Assembly (NCBI RefSeq): GCF_008014695.1
Contig: NZ_VOXE01000004.1
Location: forward strand, 248,001-312,000
Direction: 5' to 3'
Length of the DNA stretch: 64,000 bases
Source of the DNA: Chryseobacterium sp.
GTDB taxonomy: Bacteria; Bacteroidota; Bacteroidia; Flavobacteriales; Weeksellaceae
The notes beneath the pieces were generated by a model. That model worked only from the letters and a program-made list of their open reading frames with translations. It made no database searches and was not told the origin of the DNA. The position numbers and the translations under genes were made by a program. Below are positions 55,103 through 62,432 of the stretch, piece by piece (the first letter of the stretch is position 1; each line of letters opens with the position of its first letter).

Positions 55103-55912
55103 TTATCTGCCCTGTAATTTTAAAAATCTGTCCCGCAGCAGCCTCACAATAAATTTAAATTTGTAAAAAAGATAATAGCCAACGAACTCAGCGGTATTTA
55201 TCCTTTTCATCAAAAGCATCTCCCGTAAATTCTTCTGAAATCCTCTTTCCATCTCAGGAAGGTTTGCAGACAAACCGGAAACGCCAAATGTTCTCTTCCC
55301 CTGCCCGGCAAAGACCAGATTTTCGTGTAAAATATACATTTTGTTCTTCAGCGAAATTCTCAACCAGTAATTCAGGTCCTCCGCATATCTCTGCTGCTCA
55401 TCAAAAAACCCTGTATTTTCCAGAATCTTTCTCTTAAAAATCACTGTGGGAGTTTGTGCTTCATTTCTGATCAGCAGTTTTCGAAATGTTATTTCTGCAA
55501 CATTATTTTTAATGGTGTAAGGGAAAAGAATTCTGTTATTCCGGGCCGTTGCCAAAAAGTCTATATCACAGTCTATATTTTCCAGATAATCCATCTGTTT
55601 TTGGGTTTTTTGGGGCAACCATTCATCATCGGCATCAAGTAATGCAATGTATTCACCTTTTGCAATTCTTAAACCTGCATTTCTTGCTTTTGAGACCCCG
55701 CCGTTGTCCTGATCTTTAAATACAATATTCATCTGCGGATTATCTTGACGGTATTGCTCAATGATTTCTGAGCTTCGGTCGGTGGAACCGTCATTGATGA
55801 CGATAATTTCAAAATCTCCCGCCCAGGTTTGACTACTGATTGAATCCAACGCTCTTTCAATACTGTTTTCAGCATTATAAACAGGAACAATTACTGAGAT
55901 CAATGGGTACAA
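55103..55912 (-). CDS. family 2 glycosyltransferase
   Basis: A 269-residue GT-A enzyme. SVIVPVYNAENSIERAL and INDGSTDRSSEIIE form the nucleotide-sugar site, NGGVSKARNAGLRIAKGEY follows, and the DxD is in LLDADDEWLP (near residue 95). The C-terminus is basic with a short hydrophobic stretch. Its sugar donor is unknown. It is co-transcribed with the CgeB-like gene. Confidence 0.87.
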   Translation of the reverse strand: MYPLISVIVPVYNAENSIERALDSISSQTWAGDFEIIVINDGSTDRSSEIIEQYRQDNPQMNIVFKDQDNGGVSKARNAGLRIAKGEYIALLDADDEWLPQKTQKQMDYLENIDCDIDFLATARNNRILFPYTIKNNVAEITFRKLLIRNEAQTPTVIFKRKILENTGFFDEQQRYAEDLNYWLRISLKNKMYILHENLVFAGQGKRTFGVSGLSANLPEMERGFQKNLREMLLMKRINTAEFVGYYLFYKFKFIVRLLRDRFLKLQGR

Positions 55913-55952
55913 ATTCTTTAAAAATTAAGGTTAAAATACAGATAGTGTAAAG

Positions 55953-56564
55953 CTAATCCTTTTCGTTATACGGCAGCCGGTTCTGGATGGAGCGGCCGAG
56001 CGAAATCTCATCCGCATATTCCAGTTCATCGCCCACCGAAATCCCGCGCGCAATCGTTGAAAAACTCACCTCCGAATTTTTAAATTTCTTATAAATATAA
56101 TAAGCAGTCGTGTCGCCTTCCATCGTGGCACTTAGCGCGAAAATCAGTTCTTTGGTGGTTCCTTCGTCGAGTTTTTTCTGGATGGAGGAAATATTCAGCT
56201 GGTTCGGTCCGATTCCTTCCATCGGAGAAATCTTACCGCCCAAAACCAGATATTTTCCGCGAAACTTTCCGGTATTTTCAATCGCCATCACGTCGCGAAC
56301 ATCTTCCACCACGCACAGAATTTCCTCATTCCTTTTCGGATTGGAGCATATCTCACAGATTTCAGAGTCAGAAAAGTTGTGGCAGTCCCTGCAATATTTG
56401 ATTTCGGTAACGAGCTTTTTCAGCGCATCACCCAACGCGACTGCCTGACTGTCGGGCTGTTTCAGGAGGTGCAGAGCAAGCCTCAATGCAGACTTTTTCC
56501 CAATGCCCGGAAGTCCCGAAATTTCTTCCACTGCTTTTGCCAAAACCTTACTCGGATAATCCAT
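55953..56564 (-). CDS. recR: recombination mediator RecR
   Basis: A 203-residue protein loading RecA at gaps with RecFO. It has the N-terminal HhH ([20 protein letters not shown]), a four-Cys zinc finger (CRDCHNF and CEICSN), a Toprim domain ([20 protein letters not shown]) and the C-terminal Walker-like [11 protein letters not shown]. Length is normal. A TATTTTTG -7 element, with TTG 20 nt upstream, ends 4 nt before the ATG, so the mRNA may be leaderless. Confidence 0.95.
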   Translation of the reverse strand: MDYPSKVLAKAVEEISGLPGIGKKSALRLALHLLKQPDSQAVALGDALKKLVTEIKYCRDCHNFSDSEICEICSNPKRNEEILCVVEDVRDVMAIENTGKFRGKYLVLGGKISPMEGIGPNQLNISSIQKKLDEGTTKELIFALSATMEGDTTAYYIYKKFKNSEVSFSTIARGISVGDELEYADEISLGRSIQNRLPYNEKD

Positions 56565-56568
56565 TTCA

Positions 56569-56599
56569 CAAAAATAAAATTTAAAATTTCAAAGTGCAA
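56569..56599 (-). promoter_or_regulatory. promoter of recR
   Basis: On the minus strand TTG (56599-56597), a 20-nt spacer and TATTTTTG (56576-56569). The element ends 4 nt before the ATG. Confidence 0.6.
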
Positions 56600-56615
56600 G
56601 TTTCGCCCCTTTTAT

Positions 56616-56623
56616 TATCTTTG
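56616..56623 (+). promoter_or_regulatory. -7 element of the LURP-like gene
   Basis: TATCTTTG fits TAnnTTTG, divergent from the recR promoter; the ATG at 56638 is 14 nt downstream. Confidence 0.5.
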
Positions 56624-56637
56624 AGAAAAATAGCCTT

Positions 56638-57243
56638 ATGAATCTGCAAAACCTCAATTATCCGCTCTATTTTAAATTCAAGATCTCTACGCTTTCCAGC
56701 GACTTCAACATCACCGATAAAAACGGAAATTACGTGGCCTATGTTCGCCAGAAAATGTTTAAACTGAAAGAAGACGTCATTGTTTTTAACGACGAAAGCA
56801 AATCAAAGGAACTTTTCAGGATTAAAGCCAACCAGTGGATCGATTTCAACGCCTCCTACTCCATCACGGATCAGGAAAGCGGCAAAAGTTTCGGAAATCT
56901 GTCGCGCCGCGGTATGCGGTCTTTATGGAAATCCCAGTATGATATCGCTGACGAAAATGGCAAGACAAAATTTCAGATTAATGAAGACAATGGCTGGATC
57001 AAGGTTCTTGATGGAGTCATAGGTGAAATTCCTGTTGTGGGAATGTTTACCGGATATTTCCTCAATCCGTCTTACACCGTAAAAGACACTGCAGGGAAAG
57101 AATACTTCCGGCTCAAAAAAATGCCTTCACTTTTCGGAAGACGCTTCCAGCTCGACCGTTTGATCGACATTAATGATGAGGATGAATCGCTGGTGGTCTT
57201 AAGCTTCCTGATGATGGTACTTCTTGAAAAAGAAAGAGGATAA
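56638..57243 (+). CDS. LURP-one/tubby-like (phospholipid scramblase-like) protein
   Basis: A 201-residue soluble protein of beta-rich pattern: YPLYFKFKISTLSSDFNITD, then MFKLKEDVIVFNDESKS, WKSQYDIADENGKTKF and NPSYTVKDTAGKEYFRLKK, repeated strands like the LURP-one-related 12-strand tubby barrel. No signal peptide. A C-terminal hydrophobic stretch (LVVLSFLMMVLL) could touch membrane. Its role in bacteria is unknown. It starts divergently from recR. Confidence 0.65.
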   Translation: MNLQNLNYPLYFKFKISTLSSDFNITDKNGNYVAYVRQKMFKLKEDVIVFNDESKSKELFRIKANQWIDFNASYSITDQESGKSFGNLSRRGMRSLWKSQYDIADENGKTKFQINEDNGWIKVLDGVIGEIPVVGMFTGYFLNPSYTVKDTAGKEYFRLKKMPSLFGRRFQLDRLIDINDEDESLVVLSFLMMVLLEKERG

Positions 57244-57265
57244 ATAAAGTTGATACTTCTTACTA

Positions 57266-57299
57266 AAAAAATGCTTTCGTTTTTCGGGAGCATTTTTTA
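57266..57299 (+). terminator. terminator of the LURP-like gene
   Basis: AAAAAATGCT and AGCATTTTTT pair around a 13-nt loop that may extend the stem with TTCG/CGGG, followed by a T-rich tail. Confidence 0.78.
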
Positions 57300-57303
57300 T
57301 TTG

Positions 57304-57311
57304 TAAATTTG
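57304..57311 (+). promoter_or_regulatory. -7 element of pepD
   Basis: TAAATTTG fits TAnnTTTG, 16 nt before the ATG at 57328. Confidence 0.55.
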
Positions 57312-57327
57312 AATTAAATAAAATGAA

Positions 57328-58770
57328 ATGGAATTAACCCAATTAGAGCCCCAGCTCATCTGGAAAAACTTTGCAGCCCTCAACGCTGTACCAAGACCTT
57401 CAAAAAAAGAAGAAAAAGTAATAGCATTCATTAAAAATTTCGGCGAAAACCTCGGTCTTGAAACGACTGTTGATGAAGTTGGAAACGTGATCATTAAAAA
57501 ACCCGCTACTTCAGGCATGGAAGACCGTAAATCCATCATACTGCAGTCGCATTTAGATATGGTTCATCAAAAAAACAGCGATGTAAATTTCGATTTCGCA
57601 ACACAGGGAATCCAAATGGAAGTTGATGGCGACTGGGTGAAAGCAAAAGGAACGACTCTTGGCGCCGACAATGGTCTTGGAGTAGCCGCCATCATGAGCA
57701 TTCTGGAAAGTAATGATATTCCACATCCTGCTTTGGAAGCACTTTTTACTATTGATGAAGAAACAGGAATGACCGGCGCTATGGGTTTGAAACCCGGACA
57801 ACTGCAGGGAGAACTTCTTCTGAATCTTGACACTGAAGAAGATGATGAGATCGATATCGGTTGCGCAGGAGGAATCGACGTCACTGCTTCCCAAAACTAT
57901 CCGTTGCAAACAGCAAACGGTCAGACCGTTAAAATTGAAGTGAAAGGTTTGCAGGGCGGTCACTCCGGAATGGATATTCACAAAGGCTTCGGAAATTCAA
58001 ATATCATTCTCGGCAGGCTGCTGTACACCGGAATTTCCGGACAGAATCTTCAGCTTATTTCCATTGACGGGGGCGGACTCAGAAATGCCATTCCGCGCGA
58101 AGCAAATGCTGTGATTTCGGTAAGGAATGAAGCGGAGTTTATGGAAAAAGCCATTGAACTGAAAAATGCCATTCTTGAAGAATTTGCAGCGGTTGAAAAG
58201 GATCTTCACATCAATATCGAAACATTTTCCACTGCCGATCAGGCAATTTCTGAAGAGGATTCCAGAAAAATAATTCTGGCGCTGAAATCAGCACACAACG
58301 GTGTTTACCGAATGAGCCCGGATGTGGCTGACCTCGTGGAAACCTCCAACAACGTAGCGCGTGTGGAACTGAAAGAAGGCGGACTGAAAATTTTAAATCT
58401 CTCCCGTTCTTCAGTGGAATCCACAAAATATGCGGTTGCTGAACAGTTGAAATCGGTATTTGAACTGGCCGGAATGAAAGTGGAATTTAGTGGTTCTTAT
58501 CCTGGCTGGAAACCAAAACCAGGTTCAGAAATCGTGAAACTGATGGAGCGTATTTACGAAAAAGATTTCGGCGCAAAACCGGCGGTCGTTGCTTGCCACG
58601 CCGGTCTGGAATGCGGCATCATCGGTGCCAATTATCCGCAAATGGAAATGGTAAGTTTCGGACCAACGATCCGCGGCGCACATTCACCGGAAGAAAGAGC
58701 GAATATTCCATCGGCTCAGAAATTCTGGAAATTTTTAAAAGAGATTTTAAAGGAGATCCCAAAGAAGTAA
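57328..58770 (+). CDS. pepD: aminoacyl-histidine dipeptidase (M20C)
   Basis: A 480-residue cytosolic dinuclear-zinc peptidase of the M20C PepD type, cleaving Xaa-His and other dipeptides. Zinc ligands lie in QSHLDMVHQ (near 72) and GADNGLGVA (near 114), the general base Glu-Glu in TIDEETGMTGA, and the lid domain in LQGGHSGMDIHKGFGN. The C-terminal ligand His is in ATIRGAHSPEE (read FGPTIRGAHSPEE). Length is typical. A nearby ATG at 57323 is out of frame. Confidence 0.93.
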   Translation: MELTQLEPQLIWKNFAALNAVPRPSKKEEKVIAFIKNFGENLGLETTVDEVGNVIIKKPATSGMEDRKSIILQSHLDMVHQKNSDVNFDFATQGIQMEVDGDWVKAKGTTLGADNGLGVAAIMSILESNDIPHPALEALFTIDEETGMTGAMGLKPGQLQGELLLNLDTEEDDEIDIGCAGGIDVTASQNYPLQTANGQTVKIEVKGLQGGHSGMDIHKGFGNSNIILGRLLYTGISGQNLQLISIDGGGLRNAIPREANAVISVRNEAEFMEKAIELKNAILEEFAAVEKDLHINIETFSTADQAISEEDSRKIILALKSAHNGVYRMSPDVADLVETSNNVARVELKEGGLKILNLSRSSVESTKYAVAEQLKSVFELAGMKVEFSGSYPGWKPKPGSEIVKLMERIYEKDFGAKPAVVACHAGLECGIIGANYPQMEMVSFGPTIRGAHSPEERANIPSAQKFWKFLKEILKEIPKK

Positions 58771-58783
58771 TATTAATAAACAG

Positions 58784-58817
58784 AATCCAAAATGCGTGAG
58801 TGTTTTGGATTTTTTCT
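58784..58817 (+). terminator. terminator of pepD
   Basis: AATCCAAAA and TTTTGGATT pair over 9 bp around a 10-nt loop and run into TTTTT. Confidence 0.8.
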
Positions 58818-58907
58818 GGCGGTTTTAAGGGCCAGAAAACAGAATAGATTCAAAATAAATGCTTTCGCTTAGTTCAATATTTTAATCAAAATGTAAATTT
58901 CAAACGT

Positions 58908-59456
58908 ATGGCAACAAACAATAACGATCAATCACTTCTCGAAACTCTCCAAACACGTTTTGAAGAAAACATGCAGCGCCACAAAGATCTGAAATGGTCT
59001 GAAATTAAGGAAAAACTCGAAGCCCATCCAAAAAAACTTGAATCACTGCAGAAAATGGAAGAATCCGGCGGTGAACCGGATGTTGTAGGTTTCGATAAAA
59101 AATCGGGCGAATACCTGTTTTACGACTGTGCTGCTGAAAGTCCGAAAGAAAGACGCAGTTTCTGTTACGACAAAACCGCCCTCGACAAAAGGAAAGAAAA
59201 CAAACCGAAAAACAACGCGGTGGACGCAGCAGCTGAGATGGGAACTGAACTCATAACAGAGGAAGAATACCGTTATCTTCAAACCCTCGGGAATTTCGAT
59301 GCAAAAACTTCGAGCTGGCTGAAAACGCCGGAACACATCCGCAAACTGGGCGGCGCGATTTTCGGCGATTTCCGGTTCGGAACGGTGTTTATTTACCACA
59401 ACGGTGCCGATTCTTATTATGCAGGCAGAGGATTTCGGGGTGTTTTAAGAGTATGA
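58908..59456 (+). CDS. DUF4256 family protein
   Basis: A 182-residue soluble protein. LQTRFEENMQRHKDLKWSEIKEKL, SGGEPDVVGFDKKSGEYLFYDC and the C-terminal FGDFRFGTVFIYHNGADSYYAGRGFRG mark the DUF4256 family. The Arg/Gly-rich end is strongly conserved in it. Function is unknown. Upstream is pepD's terminator; its stop overlaps a 28-codon frame (59453-59539) that falls in a dispersed repeat. Confidence 0.8.
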   Translation: MATNNNDQSLLETLQTRFEENMQRHKDLKWSEIKEKLEAHPKKLESLQKMEESGGEPDVVGFDKKSGEYLFYDCAAESPKERRSFCYDKTALDKRKENKPKNNAVDAAAEMGTELITEEEYRYLQTLGNFDAKTSSWLKTPEHIRKLGGAIFGDFRFGTVFIYHNGADSYYAGRGFRGVLRV

Positions 59457-59466
59457 GAAAGAACAA

Positions 59467-59506
59467 AAGAACAAAAGAGCCAAGGCAAAAGTATAAGGAG
59501 CCAGAT
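59467..59506 (+). repeat. dispersed intergenic repeat, copy 1
   Basis: The core AAGAACAAAAGAGCCAAGG plus CAAAAGTATAAGGAGCCAGAT recurs in inverted orientation at 59908-59952. A 28-codon frame through it (59453-59539) is probably not a gene. Confidence 0.6.
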
Positions 59507-59549
59507 TGGGAACAATTAAAATCACAAAAAATTCCTTAAAATAATCTTC

Positions 59550-59792
59550 ATGAAAAAGTTAGAAAATTGGGTGCACAACCCGTCAAAAAAAACAGTAATT
59601 ATTTTTTCAACACTTTCAGTTATTGGCATTACGCTCAATCTGCTGGCCATGTCCGATTTATTTACCGAGACTGTTTTTCAGTCGAAGTATTTAATGATGT
59701 GGTTTATAATGGTGGCAAATGTTTTTGTTGTGGCTACAATTTGTATCAATTATTTTAATAAAAGAAGACAGGAAAATTTCAAAAGAAATTAA
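59550..59792 (+). CDS. small two-helix membrane protein
   Basis: An 80-residue inner-membrane protein with two hydrophobic helices (about 15-35 and 47-66), a basic N-terminus (KKLENWVHNPSKK) and a basic tail (NKRRQENFKRN). No family was recognised. It sits alone between inverted copies of a ~40-45-bp repeat and is followed by a very strong terminator, which together look like a self-contained cassette. Confidence 0.65.
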   Translation: MKKLENWVHNPSKKTVIIFSTLSVIGITLNLLAMSDLFTETVFQSKYLMMWFIMVANVFVVATICINYFNKRRQENFKRN

Positions 59793-59850
59793 AGGAATAT
59801 CGTTGGCGGTTATTCCTTTCTGTAAAGCGGGCTAAAGTCCACTCCTATTG

Positions 59851-59884
59851 AAAAAGTCCCGGAAAATATTTCCGGGACTTTTTG
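59851..59884. terminator. strong bidirectional terminator
   Basis: AAAAAGTCCCGGAAA and TTTCCGGGACTTTTT form a perfect 15-bp stem around a 3-nt loop, with T-runs on both strands. Confidence 0.92.
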
Positions 59885-59907
59885 TTGTTATAGAGCAGTT
59901 AATTTTG

Positions 59908-59963
59908 ATCTGACTCCTTACTTTTGTCTTTTTTCCTTGGCTCTTGGTTCTTGACTCTCGAGT
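59908..59963 (-). repeat. dispersed intergenic repeat, copy 2 (inverted), with 7-bp periodicity
   Basis: Read on the minus strand it gives AAGAACCAAGAGCCAAGG then GACAAAAGTAAGGAGTCAGAT, the same order as copy 1. On the plus strand 59936-59963 breaks into 7-mers ccttggc, tcttggt, tcttgac, tctcgag. A weaker related segment (ttcttgactttagatcttggc) is near 60333. Confidence 0.65.
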
Positions 59964-59968
59964 CTAAC

Positions 59969-60301
59969 CTAAGGATACGGCGCTATCGCCACTTCCAGCC
60001 CGTCGATTTCCTCGGTAATATGAATCTGGCAACCCAGTCGCGAATGATCCTGAACATGGAATGCTTCCGCGAGCATTGCATCTTCTTCGTCGCCCATTTC
60101 CACGAGTTTCTCCGAACCTTCCAACACATAAACCTGACAGGAAGCACACATCGCCATTCCGCCACATACACCGATCGTACCTTCGTCGGCCAACTCGTAG
60201 GAACGGATGACTTCCATCAGATTCATCGACATATCGGTGGGCGCCACCACTTCATGGATTTCGCCGTTTCTGTCGGTAATTTTTAAGTTAATATCCTGCA
60301 T
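59969..60301 (-). CDS. 2Fe-2S ferredoxin (adrenodoxin type)
   Basis: A 110-residue cytosolic iron-sulfur electron carrier. The cluster cysteines are Cys46, Cys52, Cys55 (CGGMAMCASC) and Cys91 (RLGCQI), the adrenodoxin/Isc-ferredoxin spacing. It is 67 nt downstream of a ferredoxin-NADP reductase on the same strand, so they likely form an electron-transfer pair feeding, for example, Fe-S or haem enzymes. Confidence 0.92.
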   Translation of the reverse strand: MQDINLKITDRNGEIHEVVAPTDMSMNLMEVIRSYELADEGTIGVCGGMAMCASCQVYVLEGSEKLVEMGDEEDAMLAEAFHVQDHSRLGCQIHITEEIDGLEVAIAPYP

Positions 60302-60368
60302 TACTTAGCTTTATCGCTCTACTTTAATGAAATTCTTGACTTTAGATCTTGGCTGCTGCTTCTAAGTA

Positions 60369-61421
60369 TTAATCGATTTTTTTTACCACCGCTTTTTCCG
60401 CTTCCTTCCTGCTGCCGTCGAAACCGTCGACGCCGCTCACTGTGGTATATTTCAGCACATATCTTTTCCCAGGATTCAGCATGTTGTACACACTCTGACA
60501 CATCAAAGTCGCTTCATGAAAACCGCACAGAATCAGTTTCAGTTTTCCCGGGTACGTATTGATATCGCCTATCGCATAAACGCCAGGAATATTGGTCTGA
60601 TAATCCAGCGCATTGTTTACAACGATCGCATTTTTTTCAATATTCAGGCCCCAGTTGGCCAAATCTCCGAGTTTGGGAGTAAGACCGAAAAGTGGGATGA
60701 AATAATCGGTTTCAAGGTCGGAGGTTACGCCGTCTTTTTCAATGGTAATGGCAGAAACTTTACCGTCGCCTTTAATTCCTGTTACTTCTGCAGGCGTCAC
60801 CAAATGGATTTTTCCTTGGTCCTTCAATGCCTGGACTTTTTCAACAGAATCCAGCGCCCCGCGGAATTCATTTCTGCGGTGAATCAAAGTCACTTCGCTC
60901 GCAATATCGGAAAGAAAAATACTCCAGTCCAGCGCAGAATCGCCTCCTCCGGCAATCACTACTTTTTTGTTGCGAAAATGTTCAGGTTCTTTGATGAAAT
61001 ATTCAACTCCTTTTTCTTCATAGTCGGCAATATTTTCAATGGTGGGCTTTCTGGGTTCAAAAGTTCCCAAACCACCTGCAATCGCTACTGCTTTCGCGTG
61101 ATGAACCGTTCCTTTATTCGTGATGACTTCAAAAGTTCCGTCTTCAAGCTTTGTTAAAGTCTGCGCGGTTTCGCCCAATGTAAATCCGGGCTGGAACTGT
61201 TTGATCTGTTCCATTAAATTATCAACCAACTCTCCTGCATTAATGGAAGGAAAACCGGGAATATCGAAAATAGGTTTTTTAGGATAGAGTTCGGTCAACT
61301 GACCTCCAGCTTGTGGAAGGGCATCGATCAGATGGCATTTCATCTTCAGTAAACCTGCTTCAAAAACGGAAAAAAGTCCGGTAGGTCCTGCTCCTATTAT
61401 CAATATATCGGTAGTAATCAT
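60369..61421 (-). CDS. ferredoxin-NADP reductase (TrxR-like, YumC type)
   Basis: A 350-residue homodimeric flavoprotein. The FAD loop is IIGAGPTGLFS (10-18), ATQGGQ-type redox cysteines are absent, and the NADP loop is VIAGGGDSALDWS (near 153). The C-terminal FAD segment is YAIGDINTYPGKLKLILCGFHEA. The missing CxxC identifies an FNR of the YumC type rather than thioredoxin reductase. It passes electrons between NADPH and the 2Fe-2S ferredoxin encoded next. Confidence 0.9.
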   Translation of the reverse strand: MITTDILIIGAGPTGLFSVFEAGLLKMKCHLIDALPQAGGQLTELYPKKPIFDIPGFPSINAGELVDNLMEQIKQFQPGFTLGETAQTLTKLEDGTFEVITNKGTVHHAKAVAIAGGLGTFEPRKPTIENIADYEEKGVEYFIKEPEHFRNKKVVIAGGGDSALDWSIFLSDIASEVTLIHRRNEFRGALDSVEKVQALKDQGKIHLVTPAEVTGIKGDGKVSAITIEKDGVTSDLETDYFIPLFGLTPKLGDLANWGLNIEKNAIVVNNALDYQTNIPGVYAIGDINTYPGKLKLILCGFHEATLMCQSVYNMLNPGKRYVLKYTTVSGVDGFDGSRKEAEKAVVKKID

Positions 61422-61449
61422 TAATGAGAATTTTAGAAAATTAGTTCTG

Positions 61450-61457
61450 CAAATTTA
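61450..61457 (-). promoter_or_regulatory. -7 element of the FNR-ferredoxin pair
   Basis: TAAATTTG on the minus strand, 28 nt before the ATG at 61421. Confidence 0.55.
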
Positions 61458-61502
61458 AGAAAAATAAAAGAACAGCGAATCGCATAGGAATGACAAAAAT
61501 CA

Positions 61503-61537
61503 TTTGAAACCGCTGTAAAATCAATGTTTTATATTTG
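61503..61537 (+). promoter_or_regulatory. promoter of the DUF3108 gene
   Basis: TATATTTG (61530-61537) fits TAnnTTTG, with TTTG (61503-61506) 23 nt upstream. The ATG at 61565 lies downstream, while an ATG at 61535 is inside the element. Confidence 0.55.
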
Positions 61538-61564
61538 TGGCAGATTTTTTGTAAAAACAAGTCT

Positions 61565-62338
61565 ATGAAAAAGATATTAAGCATTTTGGGTGTCCTTTTT
61601 TTTGCACTCGGATTTTCTCAAAAATTAGATATTATACAGTCTGGTGAAGTGCTGAACTACCGGATCCATTACGGGGTTTTTAATGCGGGAACGGCTTCGC
61701 TTACCACTTTAAAGACTAATTATCAGGGAGTTCCTCATTTTTATGTGAAAGGAATCGGCCGCACAACAGGTGCTGTTCGGGCTTTTTTTAAAGTGGAAGA
61801 TGTGTATGAAAGTTTTATCAATTACCAAACCGGCCTTCCTAGTTACTATGTCAGAAACGTGAAAGAAGGCGGCTACAGCCAACATTTCCAGACGGTTTTC
61901 AATCATTCCAATCAGACCTTGATCTTAACCGATAAAAAAACTCCGGCGAATGGCTCCAAAGTCATTAAATCGGTGAAGGGCATTCAGGACATGCTCTCTG
62001 CATTTTACTATTTGCGCTCCCTTCCGCAGAGTCAGTTGAAAGTTGGAAGCATCATTAACATGAATATTTGGATTGATGATGAACTTTTTCCTTTTCAGTT
62101 GAAAGTCACCGGAACCGAATTGCTGAAAACGAAATTCGGGATGATCAATACCCTCAAAATAATTCCGTCGGTAAAAAGCGGAAGGGTTTTTAAAGATGAC
62201 GAAAGTGTGACGATGTGGGTAAGCAATGATATAAACCATGTTCCACTATCCATAAAAGCGGATTTGCTCGTTGGTTCACTGAAGGCAGATCTTGACAGTT
62301 ACAAGAATGTAAAAACACCGCTGAAGTTTAATCCATAA
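61565..62338 (+). CDS. exported DUF3108 protein
   Basis: A 257-residue periplasmic protein with a signal peptide (MKKILSILGVLFFALGFSQ). It has the DUF3108 pattern: SGEVLNYRIHYGVFNAGTASL, EDVYESFINYQTGLPSYYVR, and VTMWVSNDINHVPLSIKADL. The family is beta-rich and LolA/LolB-like, so it may bind a lipid or polymer intermediate. The start at 61565 is chosen over 61535, which overlaps the promoter. A DUF5916 gene follows. Confidence 0.82.
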   Translation: MKKILSILGVLFFALGFSQKLDIIQSGEVLNYRIHYGVFNAGTASLTTLKTNYQGVPHFYVKGIGRTTGAVRAFFKVEDVYESFINYQTGLPSYYVRNVKEGGYSQHFQTVFNHSNQTLILTDKKTPANGSKVIKSVKGIQDMLSAFYYLRSLPQSQLKVGSIINMNIWIDDELFPFQLKVTGTELLKTKFGMINTLKIIPSVKSGRVFKDDESVTMWVSNDINHVPLSIKADLLVGSLKADLDSYKNVKTPLKFNP

Positions 62339-62432
62339 AATTTACTTATTTTAAATCAGTTTTTTGGCAATTTTTCATTTGGGATGTAACAAATGATTCT
62401 GAAAAGGTGTCTTATTAGTCAGAAAAAAACTA

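Noticed and set aside
59453-59539. 28-codon ORF overlapping the DUF4256 stop (ATGA)
   Set aside because: Its sequence is a dispersed repeat copy, present inverted at 59908-59952, so the coding look is accidental.
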